The translations under genes and the position numbers were made by a program. A DNA stretch of 64,000 nucleotides, taken from contig JAFXCD010000015.1 of NCBI GenBank assembly GCA_017521605.1, positions 32,062-96,061 of the forward strand. Reading direction: 5' to 3'. This document shows, one piece after another, positions 1 to 11,100 of this stretch (within the stretch, counting starts at the first letter, position 1; each line of letters opens with the position of its first letter). The DNA is from Lachnospiraceae bacterium. Its GTDB lineage: Bacteria; Bacillota; Clostridia; Lachnospirales; Lachnospiraceae. The notes beneath the pieces are model-generated. The model saw only the letters and a list, made by a program, of their open reading frames with translations. It had not been told where the DNA came from and did not search any database.

Positions 1-853
1 CCACTAGCTTAAGCTCCATATGCCTGTCCGCATTCTTGAAACTGCCTCGACAGTTTTGAATACGTAGTACACCATCCTGATATCCCAAAGCGGTAATCTC
101 AAGCTTATCCACATTGGTACTGCCATAAGAACCCTGCATTACCTGTGCACCATGGCGCCAAGGCTCCTCTATACTTTTTCCTAAATACTTCTCTATACGG
201 CTATCCAAAGAACCACCGGCACCATTTAAAGCTACCTCCTTTAATATAGGGCTTCTGTCCAATTCCTTCAAATCCACCACCTGTGTCTCTTCCACACAAT
301 TTGTCAGAAGCATCCCAACATGAAAACGAAACTTTCCTTTATCAAAAATATCCCAGCTACTCAAATCTATCTTGAAATATGCCTTGTCCTCTGCCTCATC
401 ATATTCTAAAAAGCTACATCCACCCACATTACTTTCACCACTATAGCAAGTAAGATTGTAGCTGTCATACATATCTACTTCACCATGAATATAATCAAAA
501 CCCGGTTCATCGGTAAAGGATACCAGCACCTCTGCATTCTTCTCCTCTACATGAATGGCTTCAACCTGCATCTTGATACCATTTATGCTACTGCTAAGTT
601 CCTGTGGTAATACATACTCCGCAAGACCCGGTGCATATTTCTCTACGATTCTGTAAGCAAAGGGAAACTCCCTGGCTAATATGGGAGTCGCTACTCCTCC
701 ACAAATAAACAGTACCGCCAATGTAGCCACCACCGATTTAAATATCGCCCAAACTTCATGCTTATTGCAAAATCTTTGTTCTTCTATTTTTTGAAGCAGG
801 TCCCCAGAAGGTACCTTGCTGTCATACGCTTTTTTATAAGCCTCCTGAAACAT
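1..853 (-). CDS. DUF4179-type anti-sigma factor (partial, C-terminus outside window)
   Basis: Probable membrane-bound anti-sigma factor for the ECF sigma factor just upstream. The frame runs off the left edge. The start chosen is the ATG at 853, which begins MFQEAYKKAY and has an AGGAGG six bases upstream; that start lies inside the last codons of the sigma gene (20-base overlap), so the two are translationally coupled. A short cytoplasmic N-terminus with charged residues is followed by one hydrophobic segment (about residues 29-46) and a long beta-rich extracellular part. This matches the DUF4179 architecture usually found next to sigma factors of this kind. Family assignment rests on layout and general similarity, not on a search. 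Confidence 0.7.
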   Translation of the reverse strand, partial: MFQEAYKKAYDSKVPSGDLLQKIEEQRFCNKHEVWAIFKSVVATLAVLFICGGVATPILAREFPFAYRIVEKYAPGLAEYVLPQELSSSINGIKMQVEAIHVEEKNAEVLVSFTDEPGFDYIHGEVDMYDSYNLTCYSGESNVGGCSFLEYDEAEDKAYFKIDLSSWDIFDKGKFRFHVGMLLTNCVEETQVVDLKELDRSPILKEVALNGAGGSLDSRIEKYLGKSIEEPWRHGAQVMQGSYGSTNVDKLEITALGYQDGVLRIQNCRGSFKNADRHMELKLV

Positions 854-1337
854 ATTCATCCTCCTTTAACAGTTCTTTAAGTCTTTTTCTGGCTCTGGTT
901 AGGCGGGTTCTTACTGTGGACGGTTTTGCTCTTAATATGTTTGCAATCTCCTCCAGACTATATTCCTCATAATAAAACAGATGTACTACCGTACGATACT
1001 TTTGAGGAAGTCGCTTCACGATTTCTATCAGCTTGTCCTCTTCCTGCTGTGCCTCTGTTTCTTCCCTGTCCACTTCTCCCAGACCTACTACCTTTTGTCG
1101 CCAGGCTGTTTTCCACAAATTCTTCGCCAAATTAATGGTTACTCTTAAAAACCACGCCTTGGCATGTTCTTCACCTTCAAACTCCGGTCTTTTTGCCAGA
1201 TATTTCAAAAATACTTCCTGATGAATATCCTCCGCATCCTGTGTATTTTTTACCATAGAATAGGCCATGCGATACACCACGGGAGAATACTTCTCAATCA
1301 GTAAACAATCCTCTGCGCGCAATGAATTTTCTTTCAC
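834..1337 (-). CDS. ECF-type RNA polymerase sigma factor
   Basis: Sigma-70 family, ECF subgroup. Region 2 is seen near residues 12-70 (VVYRMAYSMVKNTQDAEDI then HQEVFLKYL), and region 4 at the C-terminus shows YEEYSLEEIANIL followed by a recognition helix with STVRTRLTRARKRL. I start it at the GTG at 1337, preceded by a GGTGG/GAGG-rich stretch; a GTG at 1355 would add six residues but has no convincing RBS. The gene overlaps the start of its probable anti-sigma partner and is transcribed away from a second ECF sigma gene that begins 128 bp off. It presumably responds to cell-envelope stress, but no signal can be named from sequence. Confidence 0.9.
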   Translation of the reverse strand: MKENSLRAEDCLLIEKYSPVVYRMAYSMVKNTQDAEDIHQEVFLKYLAKRPEFEGEEHAKAWFLRVTINLAKNLWKTAWRQKVVGLGEVDREETEAQQEEDKLIEIVKRLPQKYRTVVHLFYYEEYSLEEIANILRAKPSTVRTRLTRARKRLKELLKEDEYVSGGL

Positions 1338-1355
1338 TTCCTCACCACCTTTCAC

Positions 1356-1464
1356 CCATAATACAATTTACCCTCACTAAATGCTACAAAATATGCTAAA
1401 ATTTTGTAATAAATATTCTTTTCCTGTGTCTATTGTATAGAAAGGCAGAAAGGAGGTGCCCGCC
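1356..1464. promoter_or_regulatory. Divergent promoter region of two ECF sigma genes
   Basis: 109-127 bp, AT-rich, must contain both promoters; the tail TATTGTATAG near 1431-1440 resembles a -10. No clear -35 pair was identified. Confidence 0.4.
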
Positions 1465-1980
1465 ATGGATTCGTTATATAAGGAAATCAACATTATATAT
1501 CAATGCTATTATAAGGATGTTTATAGATTCTGCTATGAACTTTGCAATCAGGATGCTCACCTGGCGGAAGAACTGACTCAGAATACCTTTTACAAAGCCA
1601 TTCTTGCTGCTGATTCCTTTAAGGGTAATTGTGAAATCAAAACCTGGCTCTGCCGGATTGCGCGCAATGATTACCTGAATTACCTACGGAAAGAAAAACG
1701 TTTATCAAAAACTCAAGCATCCGAGCAACTTCTGGAAGATATCCCGGACATCCGTCCCTCCGTACTCCAACAGATAGAAGATTCGGAAAGTACTATGGAA
1801 ATCCTGCGAGTATTAGATGCTCTGGAGCCTCCCTACGCCGAAGTTTTCCGCTTGAAAATTATAAATGATATGGAATATAAGGAAATTGCCGAACTCTATG
1901 GGAAAACCGAGAATTGGGTCAGAGTTACCTACTATCGTGCAAAGCAAAAGATTATCGAAGCATTAAAACAGAAAGGATGA
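1465..1980 (+). CDS. ECF-type RNA polymerase sigma factor
   Basis: Second ECF sigma factor, divergent from the first. Region 2 carries the motif AEELTQNTFYKAI with KTWLCRIARNDYLNYLR. Region 4 near the end carries MEYKEIAELYGKTENWVRVTYYRAKQKI, typical of the DNA-contacting helix-turn-helix (split here: MEYKEIAELYGK then TENWVRVTYYRAKQKI). The ATG at 1465 is used because AAGGAGG lies eight bases upstream; a GTG three codons earlier is less likely. The stop is four bases before the next gene, an anti-sigma factor, giving a standard sigma/anti-sigma pair. Confidence 0.9.
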   Translation: MDSLYKEINIIYQCYYKDVYRFCYELCNQDAHLAEELTQNTFYKAILAADSFKGNCEIKTWLCRIARNDYLNYLRKEKRLSKTQASEQLLEDIPDIRPSVLQQIEDSESTMEILRVLDALEPPYAEVFRLKIINDMEYKEIAELYGKTENWVRVTYYRAKQKIIEALKQKG

Positions 1981-1984
1981 TTTC

Positions 1985-2629
1985 ATGAATACAGAAAAAG
2001 TAAGCTGTGAAATAATAAAGGATTTGCTCCCACTATATGTAGATGATTTATTATCTGCGGAGAGTAAGAAAGTTGTAGAAAAACACTTACATACCTGCCC
2101 ACAATGCCACCAAGTGGCGGAAGGGCTCAGCACTCCCATGCCCACAAATCAAACATTTCCGGACACCGAAAATGTTTTTTTCAGGAATTTAAAGAAAAAA
2201 TTTCAAAGACTATCCCTAATCAGAATCATACTGATCCTATTGGTAGTTTTCACTCTCTGGATTGTAGCTAACACTTATCTTGCAATCCATTATAGCCCTA
2301 TCAACCCCAAAGCATTGCCGGAATACATTGATGAATGTCTGAATGTGGTTCTTATAGACGATGAATACTATTTGCACCAAACCGACTCTTTTGCCCAAGG
2401 GGAAATCGTACTTTTGATTTGTGAAAACGGCGAAATTAATTTCTATATCGGAGAAAATGGTATACGTAGCTTAGGTCTCGTCAGAAGCTGGGTTATTACC
2501 CCCAAATACCAACGACTGATTGACCCTGAGATTATGCAGGAGGTAAAAACCATCAATTATTGTAAACCGGACGGAACGATTCTGGTAACACTTTGGAAAG
2601 AAGGGGATGAAATCCTACAACTCAAATAA
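1985..2629 (+). CDS. zf-HC2-type transmembrane anti-sigma factor
   Basis: Anti-sigma factor of 214 residues, partner of the sigma gene four bases upstream. The N-terminus holds the zinc-finger-like signature: a conserved Cys near residue 8, DLLPLYVDDLLS, then HLHTCPQCH (His-x3-Cys-x2-Cys) near residues 34-42. One transmembrane helix follows at about 77-97, and the rest is extracytoplasmic. In this family the HC2 fold binds the sigma factor in the cytoplasm and releases it on an envelope signal. A strong terminator follows directly. Confidence 0.85.
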   Translation: MNTEKVSCEIIKDLLPLYVDDLLSAESKKVVEKHLHTCPQCHQVAEGLSTPMPTNQTFPDTENVFFRNLKKKFQRLSLIRIILILLVVFTLWIVANTYLAIHYSPINPKALPEYIDECLNVVLIDDEYYLHQTDSFAQGEIVLLICENGEINFYIGENGIRSLGLVRSWVITPKYQRLIDPEIMQEVKTINYCKPDGTILVTLWKEGDEILQLK

Positions 2630-2635
2630 CCTTGC

Positions 2636-2676
2636 AAAAGCCCGACCATTCTTCAAAAGAATGATCGGGCCTTTTA
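2636..2676. terminator. Bidirectional intrinsic terminator
   Basis: An inverted repeat pairs AAAAGCCCGACCATTCTT with its complement around a short CAAA loop; flanking A and T runs let it serve both the anti-sigma gene on the plus strand and the surface-protein gene that ends at 2694 on the minus strand. Confidence 0.85.
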
Positions 2677-2693
2677 GGGTTATCTGAGAAGTT

Positions 2694-5600
2694 CTATTTT
2701 CTCTTTCTCTTGTATGCCATGAGTACTACTGCACCACCGCTTAATAATGCAATACATCCCCATAATAAGAATGAATAATTATCTCCTGTTTCCGGACTCA
2801 AATCATCGGTATCAACAGGTACTGTAATGATTTCCGGTGTAGCAGTAGATGCCGGCGCCGAAGTCACTACAGGTGCTGTGGTTACAGACGGTGTGGATGT
2901 TACCACAGGAGCTGTTGTAGGTGCTTGTGTGGATATAGGAGCAGTTGTCTGTTCAGGTGCCTGTGTGGGCGTGTCCGTAGGGGCTACACTAGGTGTAGCA
3001 GAAGGTATCACCGGTGATTCCGTAGGCTTTATTGTGGGAGGCGGTGTAGGTGCTACAGGTGTCGGAGTAGGTTTTTCTGTTGCTTGCTTCTCCTTCACAG
3101 TAAAATCTGCCATCATTTCACTTCTGTAGCCTATATCGTTCCACTTACCATTTAAGTATACCTGCTCAGCAAACTGAACTGTCAGAGTATAGTCTCCTGC
3201 TTTATTAATACTGAATTCTGCTGTATAGGGCGCTTTATCCCAGCTTCCTTCCGGATTTACCTTCCAGCTAACCGGTACAAAACGACGGGCATACTCTGTT
3301 GCTGTAATATCCATGCAATCACCGGAAGCGCTAAAGCTTATCGTGTCTCCCACATAATAAGTTGCGCCTATTCCAATACCTATAATGGCATTCTTTCCCG
3401 CATCTATGGAATTACCCTTGATAGCATCTACATAACTATCCGTATAAGTATCTTTACATACACTACAGGTATGCTCTGTATACCCTCTGGTAGTATCCGT
3501 AGGCTTAACTACCTTATCCATATACTTATGACCCTTTGCCGGTATAATGTCTGTATAACTTTCTTCACAGATACTACAGGTATGATTCAAAATACCTTCT
3601 GTCATACAGCCGGCTTCTGTCTCTACAGTATCCACATACTTATGACTACATTCATATTTTACCGGTTCTGAAGTAATGAAGGACAAATCGCATTCACTAC
3701 AGGAACGCAAGGTACTACCATCTGGCATTACCTTATCCCAGAAGATATGTCCTTGAGCCTTCAGCATCTCTTCATACTCATGTCCGCAAATACTACAAGT
3801 ATGTCTTACCATGCCATCTTTGGTACAGGTAGTATCTCTGGTTATCTCGTCCGTATAAGCATGGATACATGCGTTAGGAGTTGTTGGTTCATATTCAAAC
3901 TGTACACTATTCAGCCAGGTTTTATCACCGTTCCAGATACCAAAAATCTTGTTATCCCCTTGCACATCAAAGGTACCAATCCACACCTTTCTGGTGGTTG
4001 CCTTTAATGGAGGATTATAAGCAGTATCTTCACCTATATTGGAGAAATCAAAGGTTGCATAAACAGACACTGTCCCATAATCATCATTGTATTCACAGGT
4101 CAAATCCACACCAAGTACTACAGAATCATACTTATAAACATTTCCCTCAAACATAGGAATCTCTGTATAATCACCCAGCACCGTCTTTGATTGCTCTCCC
4201 TTTATAGGACGTGTGATTCCACTGAACAGGTCTATGTGAGACAAATCGTTTCTATTGTTCTTTGTATTGGAAAGACCCGACTGTGTATAATCCAAAAATT
4301 TTTTCTTTCCATCAATAAAGTGATTAAAAAAGTCCTTTTCATAACTGGAGACTGCTGTATAAATACCAAGATCACCACTGGAATAGCCTAAGACAATACC
4401 ATAATACTTTTCAGCATCCTCGGACAGAATAATAAATATAGGTCTCTGACCCTGCCACGCATAGGATAATTCAAAATCATAGTAGAAGCTGGTATTTACA
4501 CTTTGCAGACTATCCCCCGAAATATTCTCATCCCTAAATACGACAGCGTATGCGGGTTTGTTCTCCACATTATTGTTTCCACCGCCGGTATCATCCGTTT
4601 TTGCTCTGGATCCATCCATAAGGAAAGCATCACCCATGCTGACACTCTGCACCGGACCGTATTGAATTGTCTGTTCAAAAATATTATGTCGCTCTTCCTT
4701 GGAAAGATCCTTAATATCATTGTAACCAAAGCTCTTTTCTTCTCCGCCGATAACAGCCTTATTGTACTGAGAATTTTGATAATTCGCTATTGTCGTATTA
4801 TCAATATAACCCACCATCTTTTCTGTCAAAGCCTGGGTTTCTTCCGGAGTTCTGTTTTTGAAATCATACAACAAATATTCCGTTTTAGTTCCCTCACCCA
4901 ACCATGCATTAGGTATATCATATATCTTATCCTGAGGGGGCTGTGGCTTTACAATCTGTTCCAGATTTTGTGCAGGTTTAGTGGATTCTTTTACCTCCAC
5001 ATATTCCCCATTTACATAGGTCTTCACACCGGGAACTGACCAGCTGATTACTTCCTCCTTGGTGATGGTAAAGGGCTCCTCTACCTCTTCCGTTTCCGGA
5101 TCATCTACCTGATCTTTCAGGTACCAGGAATGCAGAAGTATCTCATTATTCTTACAATTCTCAAATACTGTATTATCCGCTTTTCCGAAAGGCATCAAAG
5201 GGATGTTTTGCTTATATTCACCTTCCGTTTCTGTATATACCACATTTCCGGCTACACGTACATTGGAAACAGATACTACTGTATTGCCATTTGCATCCTT
5301 ATAACGGATACTTGGACTATCAAGTTCAATGAAGTGAGTCTGTGGATTCATGGCACCCAAATTGGTATTACCAATAAGACGCAAGCCATCATTTATGTGA
5401 TACATAATCATAGGCTTATTTGTCAAAGCATCCGGCTTATCAATAGGGAAATTCGAATGTTCCATATGATTTACTATGGAACCATAACTTGCTCTGGTCA
5501 TGGTATTTCCGCAAACCACGTCATTTTTACCAAAGCTATAATTATAAGTATAGTCAATAATATTTCCACGGTAAACGCTGTTTCCGGCACCGGTCAGGGT

Positions 5601-8099
5601 CTTACCATTGGAGAACTGACCGAATTCCAACCAACAGCCTCTCCATGTGGAATTGGTAAAGTCTGAGGAAGAGATAAAGTATTTATAGTTGATATCACCG
5701 GGTGTATATCCATCCTCGCCTTCCACACCGGTACTTGCCGTACCGTATACATTTTTTACAAGCACATTATCGGTCACGGTTTTATAAAAAAATCCATAAT
5801 CATTATACTGAATCTGACCTTCATGAAGTACAGTGTTGTTCAGCTTACAATTGGTAAATGCTCCTACACCACGGGCAATGCTGCCAACCTTTATATAGAA
5901 ATTATTCATATTCACATTAAAGAAACCGCTGGCATTACAATTATGCATATAAAGGTCAGGATTTATAAAATAACCGCTTATGGGTGCATTATCATCACCA
6001 CTCATTACAAAAATACCGGCACCGTTCATATCGGCTGTTTTGTGGCTTCGTATGGTACCCTTAAATACCACACGGTAAGTGGCTCCGCCACGCAGTACAA
6101 TAGGCTTGTCCGTATAATAAGTACCGCTCTCAATATAAAGAATCGCATCATGGGTTGCTACATAGTCAAAAGCCTCCTGAAGCCTTTCGTAATTGCTACC
6201 GCTGTTCCAGCCCATTCCACCGAAATCTTCTGTGAAAGATACTACTTCATACTTACCGGATTGCATGTCCTTATAATACCTGTCCTCCAGACCGGCATCC
6301 CAAAGTCCCTGCTCATCTGCACCTACATCACCTAATGCAGCATAACCTGCCGTGGACTTATTTTTGTCCAAAAATGCGGACAAATCGATGTAACGCTCCA
6401 AATCTATGGATACATAAACACCATCCTTCAGCCAGCACACGGGTTCCGGTCCCTCTGCACCGACCCAGCCCATGGCAGGAGTGCCATCTGCATTATTCCA
6501 ACCTCTTTCACCCCAAACGATGATGGTATTATCATGCCAGCCTTCCGTATAGGGTTTGCCACCTCTCCAGTCATCCACCATCAGGTTCCCATAATCCCAC
6601 TCACGGATTTCAAAGGCATTGTCCGAAAACTGCAAGTTGGTTGCATTACGACGGGCTTCATATCTGGAAGACCACTCTGAATCCGTTAACCGCACCAAAG
6701 TCGTCCAGTCCAAAGAATCACACTGAATCTTATTCTGGGTAAAGGCAATACCACTATGTAATTGAATCATGGTCAGCTTCTGTCCGTCCCAGTGGTTGGC
6801 ACTGTGTTTTCTGTCGTAGGCATTGTCTCCCACTATATTGTCACGAATCACGTAACCGGTACCCGGGTATACCCATTTCTTCTCGGTATGGTCGTAATAT
6901 CTGGTATCATGGTCATATGGCTTTAATCCTTGAGACTCAAAATATTTCTTAATATCATTGTATGCACCATCTTTGAATAAGCATCCGCTGACAGAAGAGG
7001 AAACTGTTGTGGTATCCATAACAAAATTACATACTCTCTCCAATGTCAGATTGGAATAGGTGGTATGGGGACACCAGCACCCTGCACCACTACGGGAGAA
7101 GTAATAATTCCCCAGATAAGAATTGGCAAACACCGTAGTACCCATACTAAAATTTATCTGGAAAATAGGTATTTCATGTAAATCATCCTCCGTAAAATAT
7201 CCGCCATAATAATAACAATCATAGAAAAATGCATCATTGGTCTGTACACCATGGTAAACCAATCTGGTAGGTCCTACCGTGACACTGGTTACGCGGGTTA
7301 ACATATCTGTAAAGGTCCAGCGCATAAATGCATGAAATCCACTGAGAGCAATATTATCTACAGCAGCATATTTCATACGAATACGATAAAACAATTCAAA
7401 ATCCTTTACTGCATTTACCTGATCACTACAGAGATTATCCATAATGGTCTGTACCGAACTGGTGGGTTTAAAGCTCTCATGAGCACCTTCCACAACGAAC
7501 ACAATATCGCTGATTCTGCCCTGATACCACAAATAGGTTTCGTTCAAATTAGGATTGGTAAAGAAACCGGTCACCTCCACCGGATTTCCATCCTTGTCCT
7601 GATAATTAGGCTTAATGACAAAGGCAGTCTCACCGGCCACGGCATTGAGATTGGTTCCGTCATTTAAATAAACCGATTTGGTAAAATAATACACACCCTT
7701 CTTTACAAAGATGTCTGCATTATTCATGCTTTTGGACTTCTTCATCGCCTGATTCAGCATATCCGAATAATCGTAATATGCATTATTCGGATCATAATCC
7801 GGGAATAGCAGATTTCCATTTGCATCCTTTTCATTGATAATATCATCCGGGAAATAAATAACATTATCATTCTTTTCATAGATGTTATTAATGTCGTTTT
7901 CCGGTCTGAAACCTACTTCCCCGGAATGACCGTAATGAATCTTACCATCATTGGGGTCATAGTTAACAGGAAATGGTGTGGACGTGATCTGATCCGCATC
8001 CGGTGCCACTGCAAGTGCCTCCATTGGTATCATCTGCAGTAATAGACACAACATTATAATGAAGCTCAGTCCTTTTACAAATGTATTTTTCTTTTTCAT
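2694..8099 (-). CDS. Giant cell-wall-anchored protein with two beta-helix regions
   Basis: Secreted, sortase-anchored protein of about 1801 residues, last gene of a three-gene operon. The ATG at 8099 is chosen because GGAGG lies just before it; a signal peptide covers roughly residues 1-30. Two right-handed beta-helix (pectate-lyase-like) regions begin near residues 45 and 620, each opening with the usual DY/MLNQAM or LQEAFDYV helix and a TYY/VYYF strand. Residues 1406-1556 hold three repeats with HTCSIC or HTCSVC CxxC pairs. Residues 1570-1668 are the module shared with the two upstream proteins. A Pro/Thr/Ala stalk, SPETG at 1768-1772, a hydrophobic helix and KRKRK complete the wall-sorting signal. 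Glycan binding or cleavage is plausible, but no catalytic residues were identified. Confidence 0.85.
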   Translation of the reverse strand: MKKKNTFVKGLSFIIMLCLLLQMIPMEALAVAPDADQITSTPFPVNYDPNDGKIHYGHSGEVGFRPENDINNIYEKNDNVIYFPDDIINEKDANGNLLFPDYDPNNAYYDYSDMLNQAMKKSKSMNNADIFVKKGVYYFTKSVYLNDGTNLNAVAGETAFVIKPNYQDKDGNPVEVTGFFTNPNLNETYLWYQGRISDIVFVVEGAHESFKPTSSVQTIMDNLCSDQVNAVKDFELFYRIRMKYAAVDNIALSGFHAFMRWTFTDMLTRVTSVTVGPTRLVYHGVQTNDAFFYDCYYYGGYFTEDDLHEIPIFQINFSMGTTVFANSYLGNYYFSRSGAGCWCPHTTYSNLTLERVCNFVMDTTTVSSSVSGCLFKDGAYNDIKKYFESQGLKPYDHDTRYYDHTEKKWVYPGTGYVIRDNIVGDNAYDRKHSANHWDGQKLTMIQLHSGIAFTQNKIQCDSLDWTTLVRLTDSEWSSRYEARRNATNLQFSDNAFEIREWDYGNLMVDDWRGGKPYTEGWHDNTIIVWGERGWNNADGTPAMGWVGAEGPEPVCWLKDGVYVSIDLERYIDLSAFLDKNKSTAGYAALGDVGADEQGLWDAGLEDRYYKDMQSGKYEVVSFTEDFGGMGWNSGSNYERLQEAFDYVATHDAILYIESGTYYTDKPIVLRGGATYRVVFKGTIRSHKTADMNGAGIFVMSGDDNAPISGYFINPDLYMHNCNASGFFNVNMNNFYIKVGSIARGVGAFTNCKLNNTVLHEGQIQYNDYGFFYKTVTDNVLVKNVYGTASTGVEGEDGYTPGDINYKYFISSSDFTNSTWRGCWLEFGQFSNGKTLTGAGNSVYRGNIIDYTYNYSFGKNDVVCGNTMTRASYGSIVNHMEHSNFPIDKPDALTNKPMIMYHINDGLRLIGNTNLGAMNPQTHFIELDSPSIRYKDANGNTVVSVSNVRVAGNVVYTETEGEYKQNIPLMPFGKADNTVFENCKNNEILLHSWYLKDQVDDPETEEVEEPFTITKEEVISWSVPGVKTYVNGEYVEVKESTKPAQNLEQIVKPQPPQDKIYDIPNAWLGEGTKTEYLLYDFKNRTPEETQALTEKMVGYIDNTTIANYQNSQYNKAVIGGEEKSFGYNDIKDLSKEERHNIFEQTIQYGPVQSVSMGDAFLMDGSRAKTDDTGGGNNNVENKPAYAVVFRDENISGDSLQSVNTSFYYDFELSYAWQGQRPIFIILSEDAEKYYGIVLGYSSGDLGIYTAVSSYEKDFFNHFIDGKKKFLDYTQSGLSNTKNNRNDLSHIDLFSGITRPIKGEQSKTVLGDYTEIPMFEGNVYKYDSVVLGVDLTCEYNDDYGTVSVYATFDFSNIGEDTAYNPPLKATTRKVWIGTFDVQGDNKIFGIWNGDKTWLNSVQFEYEPTTPNACIHAYTDEITRDTTCTKDGMVRHTCSICGHEYEEMLKAQGHIFWDKVMPDGSTLRSCSECDLSFITSEPVKYECSHKYVDTVETEAGCMTEGILNHTCSICEESYTDIIPAKGHKYMDKVVKPTDTTRGYTEHTCSVCKDTYTDSYVDAIKGNSIDAGKNAIIGIGIGATYYVGDTISFSASGDCMDITATEYARRFVPVSWKVNPEGSWDKAPYTAEFSINKAGDYTLTVQFAEQVYLNGKWNDIGYRSEMMADFTVKEKQATEKPTPTPVAPTPPPTIKPTESPVIPSATPSVAPTDTPTQAPEQTTAPISTQAPTTAPVVTSTPSVTTAPVVTSAPASTATPEIITVPVDTDDLSPETGDNYSFLLWGCIALLSGGAVVLMAYKRKRK

Positions 8100-8122
8100 A
8101 TAGTCCTCCATAATTTTATGGT

Positions 8123-11100
8123 TTATCTCCGTCTCCTCTTAAAGAAGAGTACTCCTCCTAAACTACCACTCACTAAAAGTATCACACTATACCATACCCA
8201 TATCATAGCATTCTCACCTGTTTGGGGGCTATTATCTTCAGTATCAACAGATACTGTAGCAATTTCCGGTGTGGCGGTTGGTACAGGTGTTTCTGTTACT
8301 GTAGGGGCTTCTGTTACTGAAGGAGCAGCCGTTACCACAGGTGCTTCTTCCGGTGCACTTGTAGGTGCATCTGTAGGATTTGCCGGTGCCTGTGTAGGTG
8401 TCGGTGAAGTAGTTTCGACCGGCTCTGCTGCAGGGGTTGCAGTGGGCGTTGCCGTAGGTGCTGCAGTAGGTTCAACAGGCTTTTCTTTCACATTAAACTC
8501 CACGCTTGTCACTTCTGTCTTACCCGTATCGTTCCACTTACCGCCTAAGTATTCCTGCTCCTTGAAGGTTACCTTCAAGGTATAGATTCCGGGCTTTTCT
8601 ATGGTAAAACTTGCGACATAAGGTGCACTGTCCCATGTGCCGGAAGGATTCACGCTCCAGCTTGCCGGTACATAACGACGGGCATGGTCTGTAGGTGTTA
8701 TATCCATGTTGAAACCAATTGCAGTAAACTCCATGGTATCCCCCGCAAAGGAAACTTCTCCAACCTCAATGCCGGTAATATGATTCTTGCTGGTTTCTGG
8801 TTCCTCTGTCGGTTCTTCTGTCGGGGCACTTGTTGGAGCTTCTGTTGGTGCACCGGTGGGTTCACTCGTAGGTCCTTCCGTCGGTGCACTGGTAGGTTCA
8901 CTCGTAGGTGCTTCTGTCGGTGCATTGGTGGGTTCACTCGTAGGTGCTTCTGTCGGTGCATTGGTGGGTTCATCTGTAGGTGGCAGAGTAATCTCCGGAA
9001 GTTCTCTCTCATATCCACATGCATAGCATGCTATATCCCTATTGCTTGCATATTTGTGTGCTTCCGTTTCACTATCAGTAAAACACTCTGTACATGTTGT
9101 CCAATGTCCCTCGTCGTTCTTTTCATAGCCGGTGCCCCAACTGTGGTAGGCCGATATTACATCGCCTTCTTCTATATTTCCGCAAACTGCACAAATAACA
9201 TCTCCCGTATAACCATCTTCTGTACAGGTAGCCGTACTACGATTCTGTAATACTGCACCTTCATGGATACATGCACTACGGGTAACCGTAACCTCTACTG
9301 CATTATTTGTATAAAACTCAGCATCATCCCCGGTATATACAGCAGTTGCCGTAACAGGTGTTCCGGGTGTCAGTTCTGTCTGTACATCTGTACCGTCCTG
9401 CCACTTCCAATTGGGAGCAAGGGGCACATCTGCCAGATTCTTATATCTGTAGGGTAGGATCATCTCCTCTCCGGGCATATGAATATCATTTGGCTTCGCC
9501 GTTACATTCACCCAAATTTTTGACTCTACACATTCATAATTCATCGTGTTTTCCGGTATAAATACTACTTCATACTCTCCGCTTTCATCTGGTGTGAGGA
9601 GACGGTCCGGTTCCGCCCATTGTAAGGTTCCGGGCACTTCCACTTCTTCACCATCCTCCATTGATCTGGCCGTCACATCTAAGGGAATATCTCCCAACGC
9701 TTTGCCATAAGGAATCTCCAAATAATCTTCATGCTCTAACTTCGGAATAGCAGGCAGTACATCCAACCTCATCCCGAACCAAATATCAGGATCCGGAATA
9801 TACTCTACTTTATATCCCCACATATCACCTATTTCAAGCATAGCCTCATAACCCCATCTCCAATTCGTATCAGAGAGTTCTATTTCACTTAAAAGCATGC
9901 CATAATAACACGGTTCGGTTACCTCAGGTAGCGCTAAATCTTCGGGTGAATAAACAAAAATATATCTTGCAATTCCCCTTGCATACGATACCTTACTATC
10001 TATAACAGGAGCCACTTCATAGTAATACGTTTTGTTATTAATAAGTCCTTCCACGCTATATTCTGTTTCTGTTATTACCTCATTAGTAATCTCATTACCG
10101 TCCGTCCAATTGCTTATTAACACTTGATACCCTGTAGCTCCCTCCAGCGAATCCCAAGAGAGACTTATCTTTCCATCATCCGCAATGACTTGAAAATTTT
10201 GCAGAGTATTGTCGGTGAGATATATCTGTTCACTGTGTGAACATGGCTGATTCCGATATGCTTCCTCTTCTTCGTTCCGAAGATAAGACACGGTAGCTTT
10301 CAAAGGGGAGTAAATACCATATACTGTATATGTATTTACTTCCCCGGCACTAATAGAAACATCGATACTATCATATACCTCTCCATTTTCCCTATATATA
10401 TCCACCCGATATGTTGCATCTTCCTGGGTCACTCCATCCCAAGTAAGGATACAATTTACTCCATCCATACTCGCTTTCAAATTTGGGGGTATCAGACAGC
10501 CTTCCGCTTTCTGGGTCACAGTATTACTCAAAAAGCTTTCTACACTGTCTGTAATGGCACTGATATTGAAGCTATAGGTTTGTCCCGCATTCAGTCCATC
10601 AATGGTACAATGTTTCTTATCCGTCCATAACACAGGCTCGCCATCCATATAAACGCGGTAAGCAGAAGCATCTTCCACTTCATCCCACTCCAAATAGAAT
10701 CCATTGCCTTTTTCCAATAGGATTACCGTACTCAGATGAACAGGATATGTATTAACCTTTATGGTTTTAGAAGCCGGTCCTATATTTTTATCATAATAAG
10801 CTCTTACATATATATTATGGGATGGCTCCGGAAATAGGGATACATCAGAAAAAATATGGGAGTTTTCTTTGGTTTCAATCACCTTCACTTCCGTACCGTC
10901 TGCTTGTAAATAATAGATTCCATATCCTACAGCATCATCTACTTCATCCCATGATAAAGTAAATGATGTCTTACCATACTCCACTTTCAGATTCTTTGGT
11001 GCACTGATTGAGATATTGTTGAAGGCTTTGATGGAGCAGTTATAATCCCTAACAATACAATCCTCCCACTCCCCGTTTAACAACTCAAAAGAGGTTCCGG

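Noticed and set aside
2827-3129. Open frames on the plus strand across the Pro/Thr-coding regions (also near 8118-8585, 8787-9026, 12579-12920 and 13110-13292)
   Set aside because: They are antisense shadows of repetitive Pro/Thr stalks, rich in Gly/Val/Ala/Ser, with no RBS.
4503-5039. 178-residue plus-strand frame inside the beta-helix gene (and a similar one at 5130-5666)
   Set aside because: Antisense shadows without RBS; composition reflects the coding strand opposite.
8787-8985. Tandem repeats that might suggest a CRISPR array or minisatellite
   Set aside because: The repeat keeps the reading frame, encodes a stalk and has no conserved repeat-spacer pattern.
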